Assembly: GCF_014635665.1 (NCBI RefSeq)
Contig: NZ_BMDG01000012.1
Span: forward strand, 1-64,000
Direction: 5' to 3'
Length of the DNA stretch: 64,000 nt
Origin: Isoptericola cucumis
Lineage (GTDB): Bacteria > Actinomycetota > Actinomycetes > Actinomycetales > Cellulomonadaceae
Shown: positions 9,077 through 20,146 of the stretch, piece by piece
Numbering within the stretch: position 1 is the stretch's first letter
Layout: each line of letters begins with the position of its first letter
Notes under the pieces: generated by a model
Seen by the model: only the letters and a program-made list of their open reading frames with translations
The model's database searches: none
Told to the model about the DNA's origin: nothing
Program-made: the position numbers and the translations under genes

Positions 9077-10234
9077 TCACCCCCGGCACATCGACGCGAC
9101 CTCGACGAGGGGCGCCTGCAGCTCGGCCGACCCGCCGGCGGGCCGGAAGCCCAGCGCCACGTTGATGGCCAGCATCGGGCCGTTCGTCTCGTTGTTCCAG
9201 GTGGAGATCCGCCGCGTCGCCGGCCGGACGCGGGCGTGCTCGCGCAGGTTGACCGCCTTGACCAGCATCCCCAGCCGGTGGCCGCGGTGCTCGGGCAGCA
9301 CGACGGTGCTCTCCTGCTCGGTGAGCCCGGGCCGGTCGTGGGCGTACTCGAGGATCGTCATCCCGGCGAGCGTGCCGGTGGCGACGTGCTCGGCGGCGGT
9401 CACCAGCAGGCCCTCGCCGCGCTCGGCGCGCTTGCCCTCCTCGACCCGGAACCGGACGCCGTCCCACGCCTCCGGCTCCAGCGCGAGCCCGCCGTTCGGC
9501 TCGTCCAGCGACAGCCGCCCCTCGAGGGCCGCGAGCTGGTCCACCCAGGCGTCGGGCACCGGGGCCTGCCACGTGTGCACGCGGTAGGCGTCCCCGGCGT
9601 GCGCGGCGGCCTCGGCCACGAACCCCTCGACCGCCCCCGCCGGCAGCGGCAGGTCGAGCACCGACCGCCGCGAGACGATCTCCAGAGCCAGCCCGGCGCG
9701 CCGGGCGAACGCCATGCCGGGCAGGTCGGCGGCCACCCGCCCGTCGCCCTCGCGCGGGACGACGGCGCCCGCGGCGCCCGCCGGCGGCTCGGCCGCGAAC
9801 TCGACCTCCGCGAAGAGCGTGCTGCGCCCCTCGAGGAGGGCCGCGCGCCGCAGGTGCTCCGCCAGCGCGGCCCCGATGCCGCGCCGGCGGTGCGACGGCA
9901 GCACCGCCACCCGCGCCATCGCCAGGTGCCGGTTGTCGACCACCGGCAGGGCCAGCGCGCCGTGCCCGACGACGCGCCGCGCGCCTGCGCCACCCTGCTC
10001 GTCACCCGTCTCGACGGCCACCACCCGCACCTGCCGCACGTGCTCTTGGTGGGCCGACTCGACCCACAGGTCGACAGGTCGGGGCGCGAGGTCGTCGTGC
10101 CCCAGGTCGGCGAGGCCGACGGCCCGCTCGAGGTCCGCGATGCCGTGGTAGGCCCAGGCGTCGGGATGGTCGACCCCCGGTGCGTGCGGGGCGTCCACGA
10201 GGCGCCACGTCGGTGCGTCCGGTGCGGTGGTCAT
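9077..10234 (-). CDS. GNAT family N-acetyltransferase (two-domain)
   Basis: A 385-residue protein with two GNAT-like halves. The first half holds LPSHRRRGIGAALAEHLR, a classical acetyl-CoA pyrophosphate-binding motif (RxxGxG/A). The second half has LPEHRGHRLGMLVKAVNL, a second such motif, followed by STWNNETNGPMLAINVALGF, typical of the GNAT motif B. This arrangement is found in actinobacterial mycothiol-synthase-like or uncharacterised tandem acetyltransferases. Substrate unknown. ATG 10234 begins MTTAPDAPTWR; the longer open frame is unlikely. A CACCGT box 6 nt upstream suggests a leaderless start. Convergent with the MBL gene with only 3 bp between stops. Confidence 0.83.
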   Translation of the reverse strand: MTTAPDAPTWRLVDAPHAPGVDHPDAWAYHGIADLERAVGLADLGHDDLAPRPVDLWVESAHQEHVRQVRVVAVETGDEQGGAGARRVVGHGALALPVVDNRHLAMARVAVLPSHRRRGIGAALAEHLRRAALLEGRSTLFAEVEFAAEPPAGAAGAVVPREGDGRVAADLPGMAFARRAGLALEIVSRRSVLDLPLPAGAVEGFVAEAAAHAGDAYRVHTWQAPVPDAWVDQLAALEGRLSLDEPNGGLALEPEAWDGVRFRVEEGKRAERGEGLLVTAAEHVATGTLAGMTILEYAHDRPGLTEQESTVVLPEHRGHRLGMLVKAVNLREHARVRPATRRISTWNNETNGPMLAINVALGFRPAGGSAELQAPLVEVASMCRG

Positions 10235-10318
10235 GGGGCCACGGTGCTCCCCGCACGCCGCCTGCGCCACGGCTTTTCCGCACGGGCCCGCGCCTGCCGC
10301 ACCGGCGCCGTCGTGCCG

Positions 10319-11527
10319 TCAGGCCGGGAGCAGGCGCTCCTGGGCCGCCTCGGGCAGCTTCGCCCACCAGTGGTCGTAGCGCCGGAACGGATGCGGGTCA
10401 CGACCGGCGAGCACGGCCAGGAACGACGCCGCCTCGTCGGCGAGCGCCGACCACACCTCGTCGGGCAGTCTCGTGAACGACCGCGCCTCCACGACCGGCG
10501 CGCCGCCGGCGCCGTCGACCGTGCGCCACACGCCCGCCACGTACCCGTCGACCAGCAGCGTGGGCAGGACGTCGCCGTTGACCCGCGTCACGACGCGCCG
10601 GAGCGCGGGCGGGACGATGCGGCTGCGGTCCAGGTGCGCCAGCAGGACGTTGTCCCACATGCCGAGCAGCCGCGGCGGGGCCGGGGTGTCGGCTGCGGGC
10701 CGCGGCGCGCCGGGCACGTCGTAGAGCACGGTGCCGTCGGGCCCCTCGAGCTCCTCGAGCTCGCCGGCGAGGGCGGCGACGGCCGCGCGGGCCCGCGCAC
10801 GCTGCACCGTGAGGAAGTGGGCGACGTCGGCCACCGACGCCGGCCCGAACCCGGCCAGATAGCGCCGCGCCAGGGGCACGAGCGCGGCGTCCGGCTCGCC
10901 GTCGAGGCCCATGCCGGTCAGGCCGGGGGCGTCGAGACCGGGCCCGGGCAGCCACGAGACGCGCGCCGGGAACGACCAGGGGTCGCCCGTCGGGGCGTGC
11001 ACGAACGGCCCGTAGTGCCGCAGCGCCCACCAGGCCCGCTTGCCGCCGCCGGGGTGCAGCGCCTCGATCCACGCGACCAGCTCGTCGCCGGTGCGGGGCC
11101 GGTCGAGCTGGGCGAGCAGCCCCGGCTGGAGCGCGTCCGCGTCGGCCGCCGTGAGGCCCGTGTCGGTGAACCGGCGGTCGCCGAGCCGGGCGCCGCGCAA
11201 CGTCGGCTGCATCGCGGTGCGGTACCCGGCGTGGTCCGCGGCGTGCACCGCGTGCAGCGTGATGCGCAGCGACGTGCCCCGCACGAGCAGGCGGTCGGCG
11301 TAGGCGACGTCGAGGTCGGCGGGGTCGAACCCGTCGACCCGGTTCCACAGCGCGACGTAGGGCGCGGCGGGGAGCTGGGCCTGGAGCGCGACGAGCTCGC
11401 GCACGGTGTCCGCCACCCCGTGGGCCCCGCGGTCGGCGCCGTCGTCAGCCCCGTCGAGGACCCGCCGGCGCACGAGGAGCTGCCGGGCGAGCGTGGCCCG
11501 GTTGAGCTCCCGGGAGGTCAGCGGCAC
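10319..11527 (-). CDS. Winged-helix (HTH_42) protein, AlkZ/YcaQ-like DNA glycosylase family
   Basis: A 402-residue protein of the HTH_42 family (winged helix DNA-binding domain-containing). N-terminal region LVALQAQLP contains Gln49-Ala-Gln51, the QxQ motif that in AlkZ-type glycosylases is catalytic. The body shows tandem winged helices (TLHAVHAADH, LTVQRARARAAVAAL) and a C-terminal beta region with LLVDGYVAGVWR. AlkZ proteins excise alkylated bases or unhook interstrand crosslinks produced by DNA-damaging natural products, so this may be a self-resistance or housekeeping repair enzyme. GTG 11527 has a CACACT box 6 nt upstream, suggesting leaderless translation. Divergent from a GNAT gene 58 bp away. 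Confidence 0.82.
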   Translation of the reverse strand: MPLTSRELNRATLARQLLVRRRVLDGADDGADRGAHGVADTVRELVALQAQLPAAPYVALWNRVDGFDPADLDVAYADRLLVRGTSLRITLHAVHAADHAGYRTAMQPTLRGARLGDRRFTDTGLTAADADALQPGLLAQLDRPRTGDELVAWIEALHPGGGKRAWWALRHYGPFVHAPTGDPWSFPARVSWLPGPGLDAPGLTGMGLDGEPDAALVPLARRYLAGFGPASVADVAHFLTVQRARARAAVAALAGELEELEGPDGTVLYDVPGAPRPAADTPAPPRLLGMWDNVLLAHLDRSRIVPPALRRVVTRVNGDVLPTLLVDGYVAGVWRTVDGAGGAPVVEARSFTRLPDEVWSALADEAASFLAVLAGRDPHPFRRYDHWWAKLPEAAQERLLPA

Positions 11528-11549
11528 GGCAGCAGTGTGGCACCAGGTT

Positions 11550-11578
11550 CTGACAATCCGGGCGGGGGCGGTTACCGT
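11550..11578 (+). promoter_or_regulatory. Leaderless promoter of the GNAT gene at 11586
   Basis: CTGACA (11550-11555), 17 bp, then TACCGT (11573-11578). The GTG start codon begins 7 nt after the -10 box, so transcription would begin at or next to the start codon. No Shine-Dalgarno is present, consistent with leaderless translation. Confidence 0.6.
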
Positions 11579-11585
11579 CGTCGTC

Positions 11586-12140
11586 GTGACGACCGAGACC
11601 CCCCTGCCGGTGACGACGGACCGGTTGGTCCTGCGCGCCCACCAGCCGGAGGACCTCGAACCCCTTCTCGCGTACTACGCGAGCCCTGAGGTCTCGCGGT
11701 TCCTCCTCGAGGAACCGTGGACCCCCGACGACGCCGCAGCCCAGCTCGCCAAGCGGCTGGCGCGCACCGGCATCGACGAGCCCGGGTCCGCGCTGGCGCT
11801 GGTCGTGACGCACGACGGGCAGGTCGTGGGCGACGTCGTCCTGTGGACGACGGGCGACACCGTGTCGCGCGGGGAGATCGGCTGGGTGTTCCACCCCGAG
11901 CACACCGGGCAGGGCTTCGCGACGGAGGCCGTGCGCGCCGTCCTCGGTCTCGCCTTCGACTTCTACGGCATGCACCGCGTGGTGGCGCAGCTCGACGCCC
12001 GCAACGAGGCGTCCGCCCGCCTGTGCGAGCGGGTCGGGATGCAGCGCGAGGGGCACCTGCGCCAGGACTGGTACTCCAAGGGCGAGTGGACCGACACCCT
12101 CGTCTACGGCCTGCTGGCCTCCGACCGCGCCGCCGCCTGA
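11586..12140 (+). CDS. GNAT family N-acetyltransferase (RimJ/RimL type)
   Basis: A 184-residue acetyltransferase. The start PVTTDRLVLRAHQPEDLEPL is characteristic of the Acetyltransf_3 (RimJ/RimL, spermidine or aminoglycoside-like) subgroup. GEIGWVFHPEHTGQGFATEA carries the acetyl-CoA-binding loop, and LDARNEASARLCERVGM is the conserved C-terminal motif. It ends EWTDTLVYGLLASD, also typical. Substrate unknown; N-terminal protein acetylation or small-molecule resistance are possible. GTG 11586 fits the leaderless promoter just upstream. Divergent from the AlkZ-like gene. Confidence 0.88.
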   Translation: MTTETPLPVTTDRLVLRAHQPEDLEPLLAYYASPEVSRFLLEEPWTPDDAAAQLAKRLARTGIDEPGSALALVVTHDGQVVGDVVLWTTGDTVSRGEIGWVFHPEHTGQGFATEAVRAVLGLAFDFYGMHRVVAQLDARNEASARLCERVGMQREGHLRQDWYSKGEWTDTLVYGLLASDRAAA

Positions 12141-12167
12141 CGGCGTCGCTCGCGCGGGCCCGACCGC

Positions 12168-12965
12168 TCAGCGGCGGCCCGGGCCGGCCTCCGCCGCGAG
12201 GAACTCCGCCCACGTCTGTTTGCCGACGGCGCGGTCGGGGGCCAGGTTGGCGCCCGCCGCGTACGCGCGCGACGCGCCGCCCGGGACGCGGACCGGCACG
12301 GTCGGGCGCCGGGAGCCGACGGCGTCGAGGTAGCCGCGGATCATGGCGCGGAACGTGTGCACCTCGGGGCCCGCGAGGTCGGGCACCCTGCCCTGCGGGC
12401 TCCCGAGCGCCAGCTCGACCAGCCGCGCCGCGACCTCGTCCGCGGCGATCGGCTGCGCCTGCCACCCGGTGGGCGCCGGCACGACGGGGAGCTTCCCCAA
12501 CCCCCGGGCGGCGATGAGCACCAGCTCGTGGAACTGGGTGGCGCGCAGGTTCGTCCACGGCAGGCCGGAGCCCTCCAGGACCCGCTCCGCGGCGTACTTG
12601 CTCGGCATGTAGCCGAGCACCCGGCGGTCGAACCCGGTGCGCACGGGCACCCGCTCCGCGCCCACCACCGAGACGTTCACCAGGTGCGGCCGGTGGCCCG
12701 CCTCGCGGACGGCGCGCAGCAGCGCCTGCGCCGTCGCCTCGTTGTGCAGCTGGTCGCCGGCCAGGTGCACGACGACGTCCGCGCCGCGCACCGCCTCGGT
12801 CAGGCCCTCGCCCGTCGTCCAGTCCGCCACGACGTACTCGATGCCGTCGCCCGACGCGTGCGGGCTGCGGCTGACCACCCGCACCTCGTCGACCGCTTCG
12901 ACCAGCCGCGGCACGACCAGCCTGCCGAGGTGCCCCGTGCCGCCGGTGACCAGGGTCCGTGCCAT
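12168..12965 (-). CDS. NAD(P)H-binding atypical SDR family oxidoreductase
   Basis: A 265-residue protein with an N-terminal Rossmann motif TGGTGHLG (residues 6-13) and NmrA/atypical-SDR features: VVVHLAGD, LVNVSVVGAERV, YMPSKYAAERVLEGSGLPWTNLRATQF. The KYAAE segment replaces the classical YxxxK. Such proteins bind NAD(P)H and are oxidoreductases, epimerases or redox sensors. No substrate can be assigned. ATG 12965 has GGAGG 6 nt upstream; the extended frame above it is not coding-like. Confidence 0.87.
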   Translation of the reverse strand: MARTLVTGGTGHLGRLVVPRLVEAVDEVRVVSRSPHASGDGIEYVVADWTTGEGLTEAVRGADVVVHLAGDQLHNEATAQALLRAVREAGHRPHLVNVSVVGAERVPVRTGFDRRVLGYMPSKYAAERVLEGSGLPWTNLRATQFHELVLIAARGLGKLPVVPAPTGWQAQPIAADEVAARLVELALGSPQGRVPDLAGPEVHTFRAMIRGYLDAVGSRRPTVPVRVPGGASRAYAAGANLAPDRAVGKQTWAEFLAAEAGPGRR

Positions 12966-13103
12966 GTCGTCCTCCGTGGGTCGCGGCCGCGCCCGGTGCC
13001 GGCCGTCGTCCTCCCGACGAGCCGACGCCCTCGGACGTGACGGCCCCACGACACGGTCGGCGAAGCAGCAGCGCACCGGCCGGCCCTCGCCTAGCGTGGC
13101 CGC

Positions 13104-13475
13104 ATGAGCCAACTCACGCTGGACCGGCTGCTAGAGCTCGAGCACGCAGGATGGGCGTCGCTGTGCGAGAGCCGCGGCGGCACGTTCTACGGCCGGCTCA
13201 TGACGCCCGACGGGCTCATGGTGCTCGTCAACGGGATGACGATGGACCGCAGCACCGTCGCCGCGTCGCTCGACGGCTCGCCCGCCTGGGACTCGTACGA
13301 GATCGCCGACCCGCGCCACGTGGACCTCGGCGACGGCGCGGGGGCGCTGGTCTACCGCGCCGAGGCGGTCCGCGACGGGGAGGAACCGTTCGTCGCGCTG
13401 ATGTCGAGCACCTACCGCGTCGTCGACGGCGAGCCGCGGCTCGCCCTCTACCAGCAGACGACGGTCACGCACTGA
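13104..13475 (+). CDS. NTF2-like (DUF4440-type) protein
   Basis: A 123-residue protein with the NTF2-like cone fold pattern: short N-terminal helix LLELEHAGWASLCE, then GTFYGRLMTPDGLMVLVNG, helix MDRSTVAASL, and the C-terminal strands LVYRAEA, ALMSSTYR and PRLALYQQTT. This family covers small-molecule isomerases, hydrolases and binding proteins; many actinobacterial members are of unknown role. TAGCGT (13092-13097) lies 7 nt before the ATG, suggesting a leaderless transcript. Confidence 0.8.
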   Translation: MSQLTLDRLLELEHAGWASLCESRGGTFYGRLMTPDGLMVLVNGMTMDRSTVAASLDGSPAWDSYEIADPRHVDLGDGAGALVYRAEAVRDGEEPFVALMSSTYRVVDGEPRLALYQQTTVTH

Positions 13476-13493
13476 CCGGCCGGCGGTGCGCCG

Positions 13494-14293
13494 TCAGCGG
13501 CCCAGCCGGCCCAGCGCGGCCGACGGGCCGGCCAGCACCCCGCCGTCCACGGGGAGCGTGACGCCGGTGACCCACGCCCCGTCGTCGGAGGCCAGGAAGG
13601 CGACGGCGGCGGCGATGTCCTCCGGCTCCCCCACGCGCCCGAGCGGGTACAGCGGCGCCATCACGTCGGCGCCGCCCTGCCCGTCCCACACGCGGGTGCG
13701 GACGGTGCCGGGCGCAACGACGTTGATGCGCACCCGATCGGGCCCGAGCCGGACCGCGAGGTTCTGCGCGAGGGAGCTGAGGCCGGCCTTCGCGGCGGAG
13801 TAGGCCTCGTCGCCGAACGCCTGCAGGCCGTTGACGGAGCCGACGAGGACGATCGCCCCGCCGCGGCGCGACAGGTGCGGCGCCGCGGCCCGGACGACGC
13901 GCATCGGGCCGGCGAGGTTGAGGTCGACGGTCCCGGCCCAGTCGTCGTCCGTCATCCCGTCGACGACGCCGGGGTGCGGGCGGGCCCCGCCCGCCACGTT
14001 GACCAGCGCGTCGAGGCGCCCGTGGCGGCGCACGGCGTCAGCGACGGCCGCGTCGACCGACGTGGGGTCGGTGATGTCGCAGGCGACGGCCGTGGCCCGG
14101 CTGTCCTCGCGCTCGTCCTCGCGCCCTTCGTCCAACCCCGCCGCGACGGCCTCGGCCGCTGCGAGGTCGACGTCGGCCAGCACGACCGCGGCGCCCTCGG
14201 CGTGCAGCCGCCGGGCGGTGGCGGCGCCGATCCCGTGGCCCGCGCCCGTCACGAGCGCGACCCGCCCGGCGAAGCGCTCCAGCACGCGGCCCA

Positions 14294-14294
<1 letters not shown>
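13494..14294 (-). CDS. SDR family NAD(P)-dependent oxidoreductase
   Basis: A 266-residue classical short-chain dehydrogenase. Coenzyme motif TGAGHGIG at about residue 16, NVAGG (NNAG equivalent) near 98, catalytic Ser in VGSVNG and YSAAK (Tyr-x-x-x-Lys) near 163. The C-terminal PLGRVGEPEDIAAAVAFLASDDGAWVTG is typical of the FabG-like group. Substrate unknown. Its ATG overlaps the TGA of the upstream UvrA-like gene (TGATG), so it is translationally coupled as the last gene of the MOSC/UvrA-like/SDR operon. Confidence 0.92.
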
Positions 14295-16663
<2,369 letters not shown>

Positions 16664-16742
16664 CGTGAGGCTCCTTCGGTCGTGACGGCGCGGGCGCGCC
16701 GGGGGCGTGGGCGTGCGTGGGACGGTCGTGGTGGGACGGCGG

Positions 16743-17330
16743 TCATACGCGGGTGAGCGGGAGGTGCGGCGAGGCCGGCAGCTCGACGTCGACCGTGTCC
16801 CCGGGGCGGACGGTGCCACCGCGCGACACGATCCCCATGACGCCGGTGAGGCGCTCGACCTCGCCGTCGTCGCGGCGGCGCAGCACCTGCTTCAGCAGCC
16901 CGGGCCGGAAGTCGTTGATCTGCTGGCACGGGTTGCGCAGCCCGGTCACCGTCACGACCGCGCCGCCGACGGCCAGGCGCGCACCGACCGGCAGGGCGAG
17001 CAGGTCGAGCCCGCGGGTGGTGACGTTCTCCCCCAGGTCCCCGGGCCCGACGTCGTGGCCCGCCGCGCGCAGCTCGTCGAAGAGCTCGGCCTGGATGAGG
17101 TGCACCTGGCGCAGGTTCGGCTGCGAGGGGTCGACGGCGACCCGGCTGCGGTGCTGCACGGTCACGCCGGCGTGGGCGTCCCCCTCGACCCCGACGCCCT
17201 CGACCAGGACGATCCGGTCAACGGGCGGCTTGCTGAAGCCGTGGTCGGGGCTCACGTGCACGGAGACGACGCGGCCCGGGGCCGGGCCAGGGGACGTCGG
17301 TGCGGTGATCGAGGGCTCCGTGACGGTCAC
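16743..17330 (-). CDS. MOSC domain-containing protein
   Basis: A 195-residue MOSC-domain protein. GVEGDAHAG near residue 50, DLGENVTTRGLDL near 100 and the conserved Cys in LRNPCQQIN near 135 mark the family, which transfers sulfur to or binds molybdenum cofactor; related proteins (YiiM, mARC) detoxify N-hydroxylated bases and compounds. GTG start with GAAGGAG upstream, an almost identical leader to the following UvrA-like gene. The pairing with a UvrA-like ATPase suggests a common role in resisting base-analogue or DNA-damaging compounds (inference). Confidence 0.9.
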   Translation of the reverse strand: MTVTEPSITAPTSPGPAPGRVVSVHVSPDHGFSKPPVDRIVLVEGVGVEGDAHAGVTVQHRSRVAVDPSQPNLRQVHLIQAELFDELRAAGHDVGPGDLGENVTTRGLDLLALPVGARLAVGGAVVTVTGLRNPCQQINDFRPGLLKQVLRRRDDGEVERLTGVMGIVSRGGTVRPGDTVDVELPASPHLPLTRV

Positions 17331-17375
17331 CGGGGTGCTCCTTCGGTCGGAGGTTCAGCCGTGGGGGAAGAGAAT

Positions 17376-17388
17376 CGTACGCCGTACG
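17376..17388. promoter_or_regulatory. Palindrome upstream of the MOSC/UvrA-like operon
   Basis: CGTAC-GCC-GTACG, a perfect inverted repeat about 46 bp upstream of the MOSC start, in the 155-bp gap after the VOC gene. On the minus strand it overlaps TACGAT, a plausible -10 box. It could be an operator for an unlinked TetR-like regulator. Confidence 0.4.
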
Positions 17389-17486
17389 GGAGGCAGGTCG
17401 TGCCGCCACGACCCGGGCGAGGTCCTCCGGCTCGTCGACGACCGCGCTCCGGGCGGGGCGAGGCAGCCCGGGGACGCACACCGTGC

Positions 17487-17897
17487 TCACCGGACCTCGT
17501 CGATGCGGACCATGTTGCCCGCGGGGTCGCGGAACGCGCAGTCGCGCACGCCCCACGGCTGCTCGGTGGGCTCGGAGACGACCTCCGCGTCGGCGGCCTG
17601 GAGCTTCGCGAACGCGCCGTCCAGGTCCTTCGTGGCGAGGATGATCGACTGGTAGCTGCCCTTGGCCATCAGCTCGACGATGGTGCGGCGCTCGTCGTCG
17701 GTGACCCCGGGGTCGGCGGCCGGCGGCGTGAGGACGAGCCGGACGTCGGGCTGCGCCGGGGAGACGAACGTCAGCCAGCGCATGGCGCCCTGGCCGACGT
17801 CCTGGGCCAGCTCGAACCCGAGGAGGTCGCGGTAGAAGCCCAGGGAGGCCTCCGGGTCGGTGTGCGGGAGGAACGTGGTGTGAATGGTGATGTCCAT
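17487..17897 (-). CDS. VOC family protein (glyoxalase/bleomycin resistance fold)
   Basis: A 136-residue VOC protein: TFLPHTDPEASLGFYRDLLGFEL at the start, VRLVLTPP in the middle and CAFRDPAGNMVRIDEV at the end. VOC proteins are metal-dependent lyases, dioxygenases or antibiotic-binding proteins. It lies 5 bp after the AraC regulator on the same strand, a common actinobacterial pair. TAGCGT (minus strand, 17905-17910) sits 7 nt before the ATG, so the gene may also have its own leaderless promoter inside the end of the regulator gene. Confidence 0.9.
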   Translation of the reverse strand: MDITIHTTFLPHTDPEASLGFYRDLLGFELAQDVGQGAMRWLTFVSPAQPDVRLVLTPPAADPGVTDDERRTIVELMAKGSYQSIILATKDLDGAFAKLQAADAEVVSEPTEQPWGVRDCAFRDPAGNMVRIDEVR

Positions 17898-17902
17898 GGA
17901 TC

Positions 17903-18348
<446 letters not shown>

Positions 18349-18352
<4 letters not shown>

Positions 18353-19005
18353 GTAGGCGATCCTCCTACGGCCCGACCGGCCAGGCCACCCCCGTCCCTC
18401 ACCGGCCCGCTCACCGGCCCGTCCACCGGCTCAGGCGCCCCGCGCGTGCGGGCGTGCAGGTGCATGTCGTGCCAGCCGTCGGCGTGGCGCACGGACTGGC
18501 GCAGCACGGCCTCGCCCGGGATGCCCGCCTTCTCGGCGACGCGGCACGACGCAGCGTTGTCGCTCGAGTGCACCAGCTCCACGCGGTGGAAGCCGGCGTC
18601 GAAGGCCCAGTCCGTGGCGACCTGCGCCGCGGCGGGGGCCACCCCGCGACCGCGCGCCGCGGGGGCGGTCCAGTAGGCGAGGGCGCCCACGCCGTGCGGG
18701 TCGAAGAGCTTGACCGCGACCCGCCCGAGCAGCGCGTCCGACGCCGCGTCGACGACCGCCCAGCTCGACTCGCTGCCGTTCGACCAGCCCTCGCGCCAGC
18801 CCTCGAGCATCGCGCGCGCCTCCTCGTCCGAGTCGAAGGTGCGCGCGTGCCAGCGCCGGACCGCGTCGTCCGCGTAGACGGCGCGGACGGCCGGCGCGTC
18901 GTCCCCGCTCCAGGGGCGCAGCCGGGCGCCGACGGCGGGGACGTCGAGCACGGGCTGCTCGGCGGCGGCGAAGGGCGCGAACGTCACGGGGAGCAGCAGG
19001 GGCAT
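18349..19005 (-). CDS. GNAT family N-acetyltransferase
   Basis: A 218-residue acetyltransferase with LRPWSGDDAPAVRAVY at the start of the fold, AYWTAPAARGRGVAPAA (acetyl-CoA loop RGRGVA) and VELVHSSDNAASCRVAEKAGI (motif B). Acetyltransf_3-like. The 35-residue N-terminal extension and C-terminal Gly/Pro-rich tail are unusual. CAGGAT lies 6 nt before the ATG, a possible leaderless start. First gene of a GNAT-AraC-VOC run. Confidence 0.87.
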
Positions 19006-19091
19006 GGCGCGATCCTGGCAGCGGCCCCGGGCACGCGCCAGCGCAATTCCCTCGCTCCGGACGGCGGTGCGGCGGCCTGCCGCGACCCGGC

Positions 19092-19553
19092 TCAGTCCTC
19101 CGGCACCGGGTCGACGCGCGTCGTGCGCAGGTGCTCGAACACCACGGAGGTGCGGACGTCCGCGACGGCCCGGTGCTGGGTGAGGCGGTCGATGACGAAC
19201 GCGTAGAGCCGGTCGTTGTCGGGGACGGCGACGTGCAGGACGAAGTCGGCCGTGCCGGTCGTGACGAACACGCCGAGCGTCTCCGGCAGGTCCTGCGCCC
19301 AGTCGCGGAACTCCTCGATGACGTCGCGCGACGGCGGGCGGATGCGGACCGACACGAGCGCCTGCACCGGCCGCCCGATCGCGCCCAGGTCGACGTCGAG
19401 CAGCGCGCCGCGGATCACCCCGCGGCGGCGCAGGGCGCGCGTGCGCTCCAGCGCGGTGCTCGGCGAGACGCCGACGGCCGCCGCGACGTCCCGGTTGGTC
19501 CGCCGAGCATCCGACTGGAGCTCGCGCAGGATGGCCCGATCAAGTTCGTCCAT
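19092..19553 (-). CDS. Lrp/AsnC family transcriptional regulator
   Basis: A 153-residue Lrp/AsnC protein: N-terminal HTH (MDELDRAILRELQSDARRTNRDVAAAVGVSPSTALERTRALRRRGVI) followed by the RAM/AsnC ligand-binding ferredoxin-like domain (VSVRIRPPSRDVIEEF, VFVTTGTADFVLHVAV, VADVRTSVVFEHL). Such regulators sense amino acids. It is divergent from the DUF2000 gene 110 bp away and is its probable regulator. Start chosen at MDELDRAI because HTH begins there. Confidence 0.93.
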   Translation of the reverse strand: MDELDRAILRELQSDARRTNRDVAAAVGVSPSTALERTRALRRRGVIRGALLDVDLGAIGRPVQALVSVRIRPPSRDVIEEFRDWAQDLPETLGVFVTTGTADFVLHVAVPDNDRLYAFVIDRLTQHRAVADVRTSVVFEHLRTTRVDPVPED

Positions 19554-19663
19554 GACGGGGATTCTCCCACTCTTCCCGAACGTCGTACGGATCCGCGGCG
19601 CCACGGCCGACGGACGTCGTAGCGTCGCGCTGCACGACCGCACGAACGGACGGAGGAGTACGC

Positions 19664-20125
19664 ATGAGTGACATCGGGTTCGCCCCGGAGGAGATCGATA
19701 CCGCCACCCCGACCCGCAGGGCGCGGCTCAAGTGGGTGATCGCCGTGCGGGACACCCTGGCCCCGGGGCTGGCGGCGAACGCGGCGATCTGCGTCGCGGC
19801 GGCCACCGTGCCCCGCGTCGACGGCCTGCTCGGCCCGGACGCGAAGGACGCGGACGGCACCGTGCACCCGGGGCTGCCGTGGACCGGCTGCACGGTCGTC
19901 GCCGCGGACGCCGCCACCCTGCGGGAGATCAGGGCGAGGGCGGCGGCGCACGAGCAGACCTTCGTCGCCGACATGCCGGCCGTCGGGCAGGCGGTCCGGG
20001 TCTACGACGAGTACCTCGACGCCGTCGCGCGCACCCCCGTCGACGAGTTCGACTACGCCGCCGTCGGGATCGTCGGGCCGCGGAACAAGGTCGACCGCAT
20101 CATCCGGAGCCTGCCGCTGCTGTGA
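19664..20125 (+). CDS. DUF2000 family protein
   Basis: A 153-residue protein of the DUF2000 (peptidyl-tRNA hydrolase-like fold) family: KWVIAVRDTLAPGLAANAAICVAAATVP near the N-terminus and YAAVGIVGPRNKVDRI near the C-terminus. Function unknown. GGAGGAG precedes the ATG. Divergent from an Lrp regulator, the usual genomic neighbour, which suggests amino-acid-linked control. Confidence 0.87.
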   Translation: MSDIGFAPEEIDTATPTRRARLKWVIAVRDTLAPGLAANAAICVAAATVPRVDGLLGPDAKDADGTVHPGLPWTGCTVVAADAATLREIRARAAAHEQTFVADMPAVGQAVRVYDEYLDAVARTPVDEFDYAAVGIVGPRNKVDRIIRSLPLL

Positions 20126-20146
20126 GCACCGGGCGGGCCGCGCCGG

